Shown here piece by piece: positions 5,407 to 13,649 of a stretch of 21,089 bases of DNA. The notes below the pieces were generated by a model. That model worked only from the letters and a program-made list of their open reading frames with translations. It was not told the origin of the DNA and ran no database searches. Both the position numbers and the translations under genes were made by a program. The stretch comes from Lutibacter sp. Lineage in GTDB: Bacteria > Bacteroidota > Bacteroidia > Flavobacteriales > Flavobacteriaceae. The stretch is taken from contig JAUVOS010000009.1 in the NCBI GenBank assembly GCA_030599055.1, forward strand, positions 1 through 21,089. Reading direction: 5' to 3'. Every line of letters begins with the position of its first letter. Within the stretch, counting starts at the first letter, position 1.

Positions 5407-6921
5407 ATGAACAAAAAAGTAATCTTAATAATTTTAGACGGTTGGGGAATGACCCAAAACCCAAAAGTTTCCGCATTAAAACAAGCAGATACACCCTATA
5501 TGGATTATCTAGTTCAAAAATACCCCAATGCAACATTAAAAACATCTGGTTTAGATGTAGGTTTGCCCGATGGTCAAATGGGAAATTCAGAAGTAGGTCA
5601 CATGAATCTTGGAGCCGGACGAATTGTTTATCAAGATTTTGTAAGAATTAATAAAGCCGTAGATAATGGTGCTTTAGCTAAGGAAAAAGTGATACAAAAC
5701 GCCTTTTCTTATGCTGAAAAAAATCAAAAGAAAGTGCATTTTTTAGGCCTGGTATCTGATGGAGGTGTACATTCTCATATAAAACATCTCAAAAATTTAG
5801 TTAGTATTGCCGAGAACTATAAAACCAAAAACTATATACATGCTTTTACCGATGGGCGTGATGTAGATCCACATTCGGGTGCCGGTTTTATTGAGGATTT
5901 ACAAAAGTTTCTAAAAGGAACTCATACTCAAATTGCTTCTCTTATCGGACGTTATTATGCTATGGATCGTGATAATAGATGGGAACGTGTTAAACAAGCT
6001 TACGATTTGCTCGTCAATGGAAAAGGCAGCAAAACCACAAATCTGTTACAAAGCATAAAAAATAGTTACGAGCAAGATGTCACCGATGAGTTTATCAAGC
6101 CAATTGTAGTTTGTAAAAAATCAGAAAAACCCTTGGCAACCATCGAAAAAGACGATGTCATCCTTTTCTTTAACTTCCGAACTGATCGTGGTCGCGAACT
6201 TACAGAAGTACTGTCGCAAAATGATTTCCCGGAATTTGACATGAAAAAATTGCCTTTGCATTATGTAACCATGACTAATTACGATGATAGTTTTAAAGGA
6301 ATACAAGTCGTTTACAACAAAGAGAATTTGCAACAAACTTTAGGAGAAATCGTATCTAATAACGAAAAAAAACAAATTAGAATCGCTGAAACTGAAAAAT
6401 ATCCACATGTAACCTTTTTCTTTTCCGGCGGACGTGAAAAAGAATTTAAGGGCGAAAAAAGAATTTTGGTGAATTCTCCAAAAGTCGCCACCTATGATTT
6501 ACAACCTGAGATGAGTGCTTTTGAAGTACGCGACAAACTACTTCCTGAACTCAACAATCAAACGGCTGATTTGGTCATTCTCAATTTTGCCAATGGTGAT
6601 ATGGTTGGTCATACCGGAATATTTGAAGCCGCAGTAAAAGCAGCTGAAACAGTCGATATTTGTGTAAAAGATGTGGTCGAAACTGGTTTAAAAAACGGCT
6701 ATACAAGTATTGTTATCGCCGATCATGGAAATGCTGAATGCATGATAAAACCCGATGGAAGTCCACATACAGCACATACTACCAATCCTGTTCCGTTAAT
6801 TTTGGCAGATAAGGATCGCAAACATATCAATAGTGGTATTTTAGCAAATATTGCTCCGACGATTTTGGATATTATGGGTATTGAAAAACCTGAGGTGATG
6901 ACGGAAAAGTCCTTGTTGTAG
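5407..6921 (+). CDS. gpmI: 2,3-bisphosphoglycerate-independent phosphoglycerate mutase
   Basis: GpmI interconverts 3- and 2-phosphoglycerate in glycolysis using two Mn2+ ions and a phosphoserine intermediate. The 504-residue length is standard. Motifs include LDGWG (metal ligand D11), the nucleophile S61 in MGNSEVGHMNLGAGR, VSDGGVHSH with H122, FTDGRDVDPHSG (147-158), GRYYAMDRDNRWERV (181-195), and the late metal-binding blocks NGDMVGHTG and IADHGNAE followed by PHTAHTTNPVPLIL. It follows mgtE by 48 bp on the same strand and converges with the metal-receptor gene. No clear TAnnTTTG is present before the ATG, so co-transcription with mgtE is possible. Confidence 0.97.
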   Translation: MNKKVILIILDGWGMTQNPKVSALKQADTPYMDYLVQKYPNATLKTSGLDVGLPDGQMGNSEVGHMNLGAGRIVYQDFVRINKAVDNGALAKEKVIQNAFSYAEKNQKKVHFLGLVSDGGVHSHIKHLKNLVSIAENYKTKNYIHAFTDGRDVDPHSGAGFIEDLQKFLKGTHTQIASLIGRYYAMDRDNRWERVKQAYDLLVNGKGSKTTNLLQSIKNSYEQDVTDEFIKPIVVCKKSEKPLATIEKDDVILFFNFRTDRGRELTEVLSQNDFPEFDMKKLPLHYVTMTNYDDSFKGIQVVYNKENLQQTLGEIVSNNEKKQIRIAETEKYPHVTFFFSGGREKEFKGEKRILVNSPKVATYDLQPEMSAFEVRDKLLPELNNQTADLVILNFANGDMVGHTGIFEAAVKAAETVDICVKDVVETGLKNGYTSIVIADHGNAECMIKPDGSPHTAHTTNPVPLILADKDRKHINSGILANIAPTILDIMGIEKPEVMTEKSLL

Positions 6922-6950
6922 AATTTCCCTAGCATACATTGAGAAATATT

Positions 6951-6962
6951 TGCGACTTCGCA
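6951..6962. terminator. short hairpin between convergent genes
   Basis: TGCGA and TCGCA pair perfectly around a CT loop in the 51-bp gap between convergent gpmI and the metal-receptor gene. No clear U-tract follows on the plus side. It also resembles the TTTGCGGTTAA family of spacer sequences, so the terminator role is weakly supported. Confidence 0.3.
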
Positions 6963-6972
6963 GTTAAACAAT

Positions 6973-7773
6973 TTAAAAAGCAGCAATTTTTTTATGTACT
7001 TCTTTAAAATGGTCAAAAGCTTTAATTAATCTTGAACCATACCAAGAGAAGTATTGACCATCGACGTAAATAGTTAAGGTCTTTCGGTTACTTCGTAAAA
7101 CTTCAAAAACATCTTCGTCTGTAAAATGATGAGGTTCACTGCTAAACATCAGTAATTTGGGTGCCGCTTTTATTCGCATTTTTTTGATATCTATTTCCGG
7201 ATATCTTTCTTTATCGGCATACGCATTTTCAAACTTACAAATTCGTAATAGATCATTGATAAAAGTATGGCTTCCTGCAACCATCCAAGGTTTTGCCCAA
7301 ATAAAATAAGCAACTTTCCGTGAATGTGTGTCTTTTATAAAATTTTGAAAATCTTGTAATTGAAAATTAATTTTATCTATAATATGTTCTGCTTGTGTAC
7401 GTCTATCAAAAAGAATTCCCAAATCTTTAATAAGTTGTAAAGCATCAGCTAAAGAATTGACATCGGTTACATATACAGGTGCAATTTTTTCCAAATCAGA
7501 CACCATTTCAGGTGTATTTTCCTCTTTACTACACAAAATAAAATCAGAATTCAAATCTTTTATGAACTTGTTTTTTACCTTTTTTGTGCCACCGACAATG
7601 GTTTTTGTGGCTTGATAATGAATAGGATGTACACAGTATTTTGTAACACCGACAATTTGTCGTTCCATACCCATATCGTGTAGTAATTCTGTTAAAGAAG
7701 GAACCAACGAGATAATTCGTTGCGGTATTTTGGGTAGGTTTATTTTTCTATTTAGGGAATCTGTGTATATCAT
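6973..7773 (-). CDS. BtuF-like helical-backbone metal receptor, no signal peptide
   Basis: With ATG at 7773 the product is 266 residues and starts MIYTDSLNRKINLPKIPQRIISLVPSLTELLHDMG. This is the periplasmic-binding-protein class III fold (cobalamin/siderophore receptors such as BtuF): an N-terminal Rossmann lobe, a long connecting helix around residues 115-145, and a C-terminal lobe with AKPWMVAGSHTFINDLL. The frame stays open five codons further to a TTG at 7788, but ATG is preferred. There is no signal peptide or lipobox, unlike true ABC receptors, and no permease or ATPase gene nearby. A cytoplasmic role binding a corrinoid or metal chelate is therefore possible. It follows pyrF by 29 bp and shares a short leader sequence with lpxB. 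Confidence 0.85.
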   Translation of the reverse strand: MIYTDSLNRKINLPKIPQRIISLVPSLTELLHDMGMERQIVGVTKYCVHPIHYQATKTIVGGTKKVKNKFIKDLNSDFILCSKEENTPEMVSDLEKIAPVYVTDVNSLADALQLIKDLGILFDRRTQAEHIIDKINFQLQDFQNFIKDTHSRKVAYFIWAKPWMVAGSHTFINDLLRICKFENAYADKERYPEIDIKKMRIKAAPKLLMFSSEPHHFTDEDVFEVLRSNRKTLTIYVDGQYFSWYGSRLIKAFDHFKEVHKKIAAF

Positions 7774-7802
7774 AATGTTTAACCGCAAAAGAGCACAAGG
7801 TC
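7771..7802 (-). repeat. start-adjacent TTTTGCGGTTAA element
   Basis: Read on the minus strand, CCTTGTGCTCTTTTGCGG and then TTAA lead directly into the metal-receptor ATG. A closely similar sequence directly precedes the lpxB ATG at 14982. The complementary CGCAAAG-type words continue into the 3' end of pyrF, whose stop codon is in the same segment. Confidence 0.5.
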
Positions 7803-8624
7803 TTACGCAAAGTTCGCTAAAATTCGTTTCATATGTTGTTGTATTTCTAATGCTTTTTCTCTTGCTTTTTGAGCAAAATCTTTTCCATTAGCTGCATAAA
7901 TAATACCTCTTGAGGAGTTTACTAGGAGTCCAATGTCTTTGTTTAACCCATATTCGCAAACAGCTTCCAAATCGCCACCTTGCGCGCCAATACCCGGGAC
8001 CAACAAAAAACTATCTGGTATAATTTTTCGTATTTCTTTAAAATATTCAGGTTTGGTAGCACCTACGACATACATCAACTGTTCGGCTCCTTTCCAAGTT
8101 TGTGATTTTTGCAAGACCTGTTCAAAAACTTGTTTTCCATCGGTTTGTAAACCCTGAAAATCTAAGCCACCTTTGTTTGAGGTAAGCGCCAAAAGAATGG
8201 TAAACTTATCAGTAAAGGCAAGAAAAGGTTCTACAGAATCTTGCCCCATATACGGTGCAACCGTTAAAGCATCAAAATTCATTTTTTCAAAAAAAGCCTT
8301 TGCATAACGAGTTGACGTATTTCCAATATCACCTCGTTTAGCATCAGCAATGGTGAATATTTCAGGATATTTTTTGTTGAGATAATCTATTGTCCTTTCT
8401 AAAGATTTCCAGCCTTGTAAACCATAAGCTTCATAAAAAGCCGTATTGGGCTTATAAGCAACTGCTAAATTGTGTGTAGCATCAATGATTTGCTTGTTAA
8501 ACTCAAATATTGGATCCTCTAATTCTAAAAGATGTTGTGGAATCTTTTCTAAATCAACATCCAAACCTATACATAAAAAGGAGTTTTTCTTTTGTATTTG
8601 CGTTATTAATGCTTCTTTTGTCAT
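7803..8624 (-). CDS. pyrF: orotidine 5'-phosphate decarboxylase (type 2)
   Basis: PyrF catalyses the last step of de novo UMP synthesis. The 273-residue length fits the longer type-2 family rather than the roughly 230-residue E. coli type. Visible active-site features are CIGLDVD (18-24), VAYKPNTAF with K58, the signature ADAKRGDIGNT (93-103; catalytic Asp94 and Lys96), VAPYMGQDSVEPF, and the phosphate-binding PGIGAQGGD and NSSRGI near the C-terminus. A -7 element lies a few bases before the ATG, so the mRNA is probably nearly leaderless. The last codons (NFA, stop) are written by a CGCAAAG-type spacer repeat. It is probably co-transcribed with the metal-receptor gene 29 bp downstream. Confidence 0.96.
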   Translation of the reverse strand: MTKEALITQIQKKNSFLCIGLDVDLEKIPQHLLELEDPIFEFNKQIIDATHNLAVAYKPNTAFYEAYGLQGWKSLERTIDYLNKKYPEIFTIADAKRGDIGNTSTRYAKAFFEKMNFDALTVAPYMGQDSVEPFLAFTDKFTILLALTSNKGGLDFQGLQTDGKQVFEQVLQKSQTWKGAEQLMYVVGATKPEYFKEIRKIIPDSFLLVPGIGAQGGDLEAVCEYGLNKDIGLLVNSSRGIIYAANGKDFAQKAREKALEIQQHMKRILANFA

Positions 8625-8629
8625 AGGTG

Positions 8630-8637
8630 CAAAAATA
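8630..8637 (-). promoter_or_regulatory. -7 element of pyrF
   Basis: On the minus strand these bases read TATTTTTG, a full TAnnTTTG match whose last base is 6 nt before the pyrF ATG. Transcription would begin at or next to the A of ATG. A correctly spaced -33 TTG is not evident. Confidence 0.6.
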
Positions 8638-8677
8638 AGAATTAATTTAGAGCCTTAATACTATACGACAAAAACTT

Positions 8678-9142
8678 ATGAGACGACTCGACAAAGAAAT
8701 AACTGATAAATCAATAGTTCAAGAAATCCTAGAAAAATCCACCACTTGCACTATTGCCTTATTTGATACTGAATATCCTTATGTTGTTACGATGAATTAC
8801 GGATATCACGATAATTCGTTGTTTTTTCATTGTGCCACCAAAGGGAAAAAGTTAGATTTGTTGCAAAAGAACAATAAAGTAAGTTTTAAAATTATTCAAT
8901 CTCATAAACTAATAAAAAAAGAAGTTTCTTGTGACTGGACAACATCGTATCGTTCGATAATGGGAACTGGGAAAATTGAAATCATAACCAATACTGAAGC
9001 TAAAATAAATGGACTGGATATTTTAATGAAACAACACGGTAGAAATGAAAATACTTATACAAAAAAAGCTGTAAAAAAAATAGTTATTCTTAAACTGAAT
9101 ATCAATAGTCTATCTGCAAAACAATCTGAGAAATATGATTAG
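8678..9142 (+). CDS. pyridoxamine 5'-phosphate oxidase-family (NimA-like) flavin-binding protein
   Basis: The 154-residue protein matches the FMN-binding split-barrel family related to NimA nitroimidazole-resistance proteins. It has the N-terminal helix MRRLDKEITDKSIVQEIL, then PYVVTMNYGYHDNSLFFHCATKGKKLDLL (about residues 35-62; start of the flavin-binding barrel), then CDWTTSYRSIMGTGKIEII and GLDILMKQHG. The family binds FMN, F420 or heme, and the substrate is not predictable here; a general flavin reductase is as likely as drug resistance. It is divergent from pyrF across a 53-bp gap. No TAnnTTTG was found on its own strand, so its promoter is unclear. Confidence 0.88.
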   Translation: MRRLDKEITDKSIVQEILEKSTTCTIALFDTEYPYVVTMNYGYHDNSLFFHCATKGKKLDLLQKNNKVSFKIIQSHKLIKKEVSCDWTTSYRSIMGTGKIEIITNTEAKINGLDILMKQHGRNENTYTKKAVKKIVILKLNINSLSAKQSEKYD

Positions 9143-9215
9143 CAATAAGAATGGAATACTGACGTTTGTTATTCTCATTGCTTTTGTCAGTATTAATCTT
9201 TTTATTATAATTTAA
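9135..9215 (+). CDS. possible 26-residue single-pass membrane peptide
   Basis: An ATG overlaps the end of the flavin-protein gene by 8 nt and opens a 26-codon frame (MISNKNGILTFVILIAFVS and a further hydrophobic stretch). The product would be one transmembrane helix with a short polar N-terminus. The overlap would allow coupled translation, but AT-rich DNA often encodes such hydrophobic stretches by chance, and I do not recognise a family. Conservation would decide. Confidence 0.2.
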   Translation: MISNKNGILTFVILIAFVSINLFIII

Positions 9216-9410
9216 AGCATCTTTTTTTTATTTATATACTCAATTGCCAATTTTAAATGGTTTTCTCATATGAATTTATTTCCTCAAAATTAAACACAAC
9301 ACCCTGATAAACCAATTGTGTTTCTATCTTTTATATCTGCAAGTTACTAGAAAATAAAACATAGTTGCCTTTTTCTCCGATCTGATTCCTTCTTTTACAT
9401 TTATTCCTCG

Positions 9411-9418
9411 TACTTTTG
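9411..9418 (+). promoter_or_regulatory. -7 element of tpiA
   Basis: TACTTTTG matches TAnnTTTG and ends 23 nt before the tpiA ATG, giving a leader of about 18 nt. The upstream spacer 9216-9410 is AT-rich and shows no other feature. Confidence 0.6.
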
Positions 9419-9441
9419 TAGAAATTAAAAAATATAAAGTC

Positions 9442-10206
9442 ATGCGTACAAAAATAGTAGCCGGAAACTGGAAAATGAATTTAGATGTAGATGCTTCAAA
9501 ACAATTAGCTATGGATATTTCTGTAGCTATTCAAAATTTAGAGACCAATAATACAAGAATTATTATCGCGCCCACTGCGACTAATTTATATCCTGTCTTT
9601 CATCAACCTAGTATGGATTCTCGTGTAGAAATTGCCGCACAAAATATGCATCAAGCTAAAAACGGTGCTTTTACAGGTGAAATTTCTGCAGAAATGATTC
9701 ACAGTGTTGGAATAACCAATGTGATTTTAGGACACTCAGAACGTCGCACCTATTTTAATGAAACCGATGCTGCTTTAGCAGAAAAAGTAAGTACTGCTTT
9801 ACAAAATAACTTGGATGCTATTTTCTGTTTTGGTGAAGTTTTAGAAGAACGACAAAGTAACAATCATTTTAAAGTAGTAGAAAGTCAACTACAAAATGCT
9901 TTATTTCACTTAAATGATAGTGATTGGAGAAATATCGTTTTAGCCTACGAACCTGTTTGGGCAATTGGTACCGGCGAAACGGCGTCACCAGAACAAGCAC
10001 AAGAAATGCACGCGTTTATTCGTACCGTTATTGCAAAGAAATTTGGAAATACTATCGCACAAAACGTATCTATTTTATACGGTGGAAGTGTCAAACCATC
10101 CAATGCAAAAGAAATTTTCTCTCAACCTGATGTCGATGGTGGATTGATTGGTGGCGCTGCATTAAATACTGCTGATTTTGTAGCTCTGATTGTGGCGATT
10201 CAATAA
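9442..10206 (+). CDS. tpiA: triosephosphate isomerase
   Basis: TpiA interconverts dihydroxyacetone phosphate and glyceraldehyde 3-phosphate. The 254 residues carry all the active-site elements: N9 and K11 in AGNWKMN, the electrophile H98 in ILGHSERR, the catalytic base E170 in AYEPVWAIGTG (which also begins loop 6), and the phosphate-binding LYGGSVKPSNA and GLIGGAAL near the end. It has its own promoter and is followed by prmA. The tpiA-prmA order is common in flavobacteria. The two genes are separated by a repeat-rich spacer that may attenuate or terminate the transcript. Confidence 0.98.
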   Translation: MRTKIVAGNWKMNLDVDASKQLAMDISVAIQNLETNNTRIIIAPTATNLYPVFHQPSMDSRVEIAAQNMHQAKNGAFTGEISAEMIHSVGITNVILGHSERRTYFNETDAALAEKVSTALQNNLDAIFCFGEVLEERQSNNHFKVVESQLQNALFHLNDSDWRNIVLAYEPVWAIGTGETASPEQAQEMHAFIRTVIAKKFGNTIAQNVSILYGGSVKPSNAKEIFSQPDVDGGLIGGAALNTADFVALIVAIQ

Positions 10207-10264
10207 TTTTACCGTTAAAACACTGAAACGAAAAGGTTTTAGTAATTAATGAGTCGAAGGAAAG

Positions 10265-10377
10265 AATGATTGAAGGAAGAAATGATTGAAGGAGTGAATG
10301 ATTAAAAGAATGAATCATTTTACATTAAATCATTGGACCATTATCGCATTAAATCATTGCATCATTAAATCATTACA
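10265..10377. repeat. 16-bp direct repeats and facing AATGATT/AATCATT set
   Basis: Three 16-bp units begin AATGATT at 10265, 10281 and 10297. From 10313 on, the complementary word AATCATT recurs four times in the right half (through about 10376), some copies inside ATTAAATCATTG. The left and right halves can pair into a long imperfect hairpin. The array ends about 4 nt before the prmA start codon. Confidence 0.6.
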
Positions 10378-10380
10378 ATT

Positions 10381-11217
10381 TTGATCCAAGTCTATATAGC
10401 TTACCATTTTACTATAGAACCCCTGCAACCGGCACGAGAGATTTTAATTGCTGAGTTAGGCAATCTAGGATTTGAAACTTTTACAGAAACGAAGAATGGG
10501 CTGACAGCTTATATCCCAGAAAGTGATTGGCAAGCAACTATTTTACAAGAAGTTTATGTTCTTAATAGTGGTGAGTTTAAAATTCTTTATAAAAAAGAGG
10601 AAATTGAACCTGTAAATTGGAACGGCGAATGGGAAAAGAATTTTGAACCCATCGATATTGATAATACGGTAAGTATCAGAGCTCCTTTTCATGAGACCGA
10701 AACTTTAAAATACAATATTCTCATTGAACCAAAAATGAGCTTTGGAACGGGGCATCACGAAACAACTCATTTAATGGTGCAACATTTGTTAAAACTTGAC
10801 TTAAAAGATAAATCGGTTTTGGATATGGGTTGTGGCACTGCTGTTTTAGCTATTCTTACGGAAATGCGAGGTGCAAAGACAATAGATGCCATTGATATTG
10901 ATCCGTGGTGTTATGAAAATTCTTTAGAAAATCTAACACGAAATGATTGTAAGAACATCAAAGTTTATGAAGGTGAAGCCTCCTTGTTAGTCAATAAAAA
11001 GTATGCTGTAATTATTGCTAACATCAACCGTAATATTTTGTTACAAGACCTTGCCACTTATGCACATTCTTTAAACGAAAGCGGTATTCTATTATTAAGT
11101 GGCTTTTACCAAAAGGATATTCCAATTATTGATACCGAGGCCTCTAAATACAACCTAAAGATTGATTTAATTTTAGAACGTAATAATTGGGTAGGAATTC
11201 GGTATTTAAAAAAGTAA
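10381..11217 (+). CDS. prmA: ribosomal protein L11 methyltransferase (TTG start)
   Basis: PrmA trimethylates ribosomal protein L11. The 278-residue product shows the N-terminal substrate domain (FTIEPLQPAREILIAELG), the linker, and a SAM domain with the PrmA signature MSFGTGHHETT near residue 120, motif I LDMGCGTAVLAI and the IANINRNIL block. The start must be non-ATG: an in-frame TAA at 10366 precedes it, no ATG lies between, and the next in-frame Met is far inside, at the MSFGTG signature. TTG at 10381 gives the expected N-terminus. The stop codon falls within the left end of a terminal-inverted-repeat element. It ends facing the protease gene. Confidence 0.95.
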   Translation: MIQVYIAYHFTIEPLQPAREILIAELGNLGFETFTETKNGLTAYIPESDWQATILQEVYVLNSGEFKILYKKEEIEPVNWNGEWEKNFEPIDIDNTVSIRAPFHETETLKYNILIEPKMSFGTGHHETTHLMVQHLLKLDLKDKSVLDMGCGTAVLAILTEMRGAKTIDAIDIDPWCYENSLENLTRNDCKNIKVYEGEASLLVNKKYAVIIANINRNILLQDLATYAHSLNESGILLLSGFYQKDIPIIDTEASKYNLKIDLILERNNWVGIRYLKK

Positions 11218-11415
11218 CTATTCACCCGTAAGAGTTTTTAAAAGTGTATTTCACGCAAAACCCGCAAAGGAGTTAGTATGATTTTTAAAAAACAAAGAAC
11301 GCAAAGTTTTATAAATGCCAAGCATTTATTCTTTTTCAAGCATTTCGTAATCTGCTAAATTTAAATGGTTTACGTTCTTTGCGTGCCAAAACAGAAAGTG
11401 AGTGAATGGTTATAT
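11211..11415. mobile_element. MITE-like element A with terminal inverted repeats
   Basis: The left end (GTAACTATTCACCCGTAA from 11214) and the right end (complement of about 11395-11415, reading ATAACCATTCACTCAC) are imperfect inverted copies, about 14 of 21 identical. Inside are a second inverted pair, CAAAGAACG (11293-11301) and CGTTCTTTG (11373-11381), and a perfect 8-bp-stem hairpin at 11311-11329. There is no coding capacity. It fills the gap between convergent prmA and the protease gene. It shares its left end with element B at 16160-16273. Confidence 0.55.
11311..11329. terminator. 8-bp stem hairpin at the centre of element A
   Basis: ATAAATGC and GCATTTAT pair perfectly around CAA, followed on the plus strand by a T-rich run (TCTTTTTC). 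It lies between two convergent genes and could terminate prmA transcription. The stem is AT-rich and therefore weak. Confidence 0.4.
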
Positions 11416-11423
11416 TTAAAAAA

Positions 11424-13535
11424 CTAATTTTTCACCAATTCTGACTTTGTTTTTATAGATAATTCACTTAAAATATTCAAAGCTTCATCTACATAAACAT
11501 CTTTAGTCAAATTTGTGTGCCAAACTCCTCTCTTTTTTGCTAATACACTATCGGCTACTATCAATGGTTTTTCATATTGTGGTGAGTTAAAAATCAAATC
11601 GGTTTTATAATCATCCAACGCGTCAAATACTTTAGCTTCTGCATCATGTGATTCAATATCTTTTTTAAAGTCGGAATATTTTAAATAGACTGTTTTATCT
11701 TCTTGCACTTCATTTAACCACTTCGCATTGCTATCAATTAATTGAAATTGGGAGTTTTCAAATACTCTTTTTCTACTATTTTCAATACTTTCAATATAAT
11801 TGTTATAAGCACTCCACGAAATAAACGCTGCGGGTTCTATCTTATCCCATTCCATCGGTCTTTCTTGATCTCTTTCTCCAATATCTAAATAGGTGTAGCG
11901 TGAAGGCACAATTATATCAGGTGTAACTCCTTTTAGCTGTGTTGATCCGCCATCAATTCGATAAAACTTTTGAATAGTCATTTTGAGGAAACCTAGATCT
12001 TTTCCCGATCTTGAATACCTGTCTAAAGGATAAAAATTCTGTACAGTACCTTTTCCAAAAGTTTGTTTTCCTCCGATAATAATTGCCCTTTTGTAATCTT
12101 GCATGGCAGCAGCAAATATTTCTGAGGCAGAGGCAGATAGTTCGTTAACCATCAATACTAATGGGCCATCCCAATGTACTCCTTTTTCCGTATCAAACCG
12201 TATATCAGCATTTTCTCCTCGATATTTAACTTGTACTACAGGACCTTCATCTATAAACATTCCCGCTATTTCAATAGCTGTTTTAAGAGAACCTCCACCA
12301 TTATTTCTCAAATCAATCATAATACCGGATACGCCCTCACTTTTAAGACTCTCTAATTCCTTGGCCATATCTGTCGCAGAATTTCTGTAGTTCTTATGAT
12401 CAAAATCAATATAAAACTTTGGCAAATTTATTAAACCATATTTTTTTCCTTCTTCTTCTACAACGGAAGATTTGATAAATGTTTCTTCCAATTCAACAAC
12501 ATCTCTGATAATTGAAATTATCTCAATTGTTCCATCTACTTTTTTAAGTGTAAGACGCACTTCTGTACCCTTTTTGCCTTTTATATATTCTATAGCATCA
12601 TCCAGACGCATACCGACAATATCAAGAGATTCCTTATCTCCTTGTGCTACTTTAACAATCAAATCGCCTACTTCTAATTCACCTGCACGCCAAGCTGGTC
12701 CACCTGAAATAAGCTCTGTAACCTTGGTATATTCGCCTTCTTTTTGCAAGCGGGCACCAATGCCTTCAAGTTTTCCTGATATTGATATATCAAATCGTTT
12801 TTTAATTTTAGGATCTAAATAATTTGTATGTGGTCCATATTGAGCCGTTACGCTGTTGATGAAATAGCTAAACCAATCGTCTTGATTTAATTCTTCCAGT
12901 CTATCGTACAAATTATCCATGCTTTCCAAAGTCTTTTCCAAAGCTTCTTCTTTTAAAGTCTCAAAAGATTTTTGAATATATGTACTATCCGACTCTACTT
13001 TGTCTTTTTCTGCCTGTTCTTTGTCATAAAGCCTTCCTATATAACGCATTTTTAGTTGTTTTTGCCAAACCTGAATTAAGGATTCTTGATTTTCAGGAAA
13101 CTTTGAATTTTCATAATCTACAGAATAGGTTTCATCTTTTGTAATATCTATAGAACTTTTTAAAATCTCTTTGTAATATGCTTTTGTTTCGGCAACACGT
13201 ATTTCAAATTTTTGATAAACCGTGTAGAAAAAAGTCAAATCATCCATGAGAATTTGATCATCAATTACATGTTTAAATTGAGAAAATTCATCAATATCCG
13301 ACTGTAAGAAATAATGCTTTGTCGGATCTAGAATATCTAAAAAATCATGATAAACCGCTTCCGAAAAACTGTCATTTATTTCAACAGGTTGATAATGTGC
13401 CTGTGTTAAGATATGTCGTAGCACTTGAAGCAATTCTCGATCTTTTTCCGGATCGGATTGGTTTCTAAAGTTAAAACTCACAAGTATTCCCGCTAACAAA
13501 ATGATAGGAAGAATAATTTTATAATTTCGTTTCAT
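11424..13535 (-). CDS. prc: tail-specific (carboxy-terminal processing) protease, S41 family
   Basis: The product is a Prc/Tsp-type periplasmic serine protease. Taken from the Met at 13535 it has 703 residues and starts MKRNYKIILPIILLAGILVSF, a signal peptide or anchor. Upstream in-frame ATGs at 13556 and 13589 exist, but a promoter-like TTATTTTG (minus, 13583-13576) lies inside the longest version. A long helical N-terminal domain precedes a PDZ domain (GIGARLQKEGEY to GDLIVKV). The catalytic core has DLRNNGGGSL, the nucleophile as the second serine of ELSASASEI, and the general-base lysine in QTFGKGTVQ. The C-terminal extension matches the longer Prc family. It converges on prmA and is divergent from surE. 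Confidence 0.93.
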   Translation of the reverse strand: MKRNYKIILPIILLAGILVSFNFRNQSDPEKDRELLQVLRHILTQAHYQPVEINDSFSEAVYHDFLDILDPTKHYFLQSDIDEFSQFKHVIDDQILMDDLTFFYTVYQKFEIRVAETKAYYKEILKSSIDITKDETYSVDYENSKFPENQESLIQVWQKQLKMRYIGRLYDKEQAEKDKVESDSTYIQKSFETLKEEALEKTLESMDNLYDRLEELNQDDWFSYFINSVTAQYGPHTNYLDPKIKKRFDISISGKLEGIGARLQKEGEYTKVTELISGGPAWRAGELEVGDLIVKVAQGDKESLDIVGMRLDDAIEYIKGKKGTEVRLTLKKVDGTIEIISIIRDVVELEETFIKSSVVEEEGKKYGLINLPKFYIDFDHKNYRNSATDMAKELESLKSEGVSGIMIDLRNNGGGSLKTAIEIAGMFIDEGPVVQVKYRGENADIRFDTEKGVHWDGPLVLMVNELSASASEIFAAAMQDYKRAIIIGGKQTFGKGTVQNFYPLDRYSRSGKDLGFLKMTIQKFYRIDGGSTQLKGVTPDIIVPSRYTYLDIGERDQERPMEWDKIEPAAFISWSAYNNYIESIENSRKRVFENSQFQLIDSNAKWLNEVQEDKTVYLKYSDFKKDIESHDAEAKVFDALDDYKTDLIFNSPQYEKPLIVADSVLAKKRGVWHTNLTKDVYVDEALNILSELSIKTKSELVKN

Positions 13536-13649
13536 AAACTGAATAATTAGCTTCATTAATAGTCTTGTAGAGAGCCAAAATAATGCCATTTATTGGTAAA
13601 ATGCAAATTTTATGGAATAATTTCATGTTAAAGTTTTTTTTAAAAAGCT

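Noticed and set aside
12472..12822. Plus-strand frame inside the protease gene
   Set aside because: It is antisense to the PDZ and core region and is Ser/Ile-rich, as expected of a complement-strand shadow.
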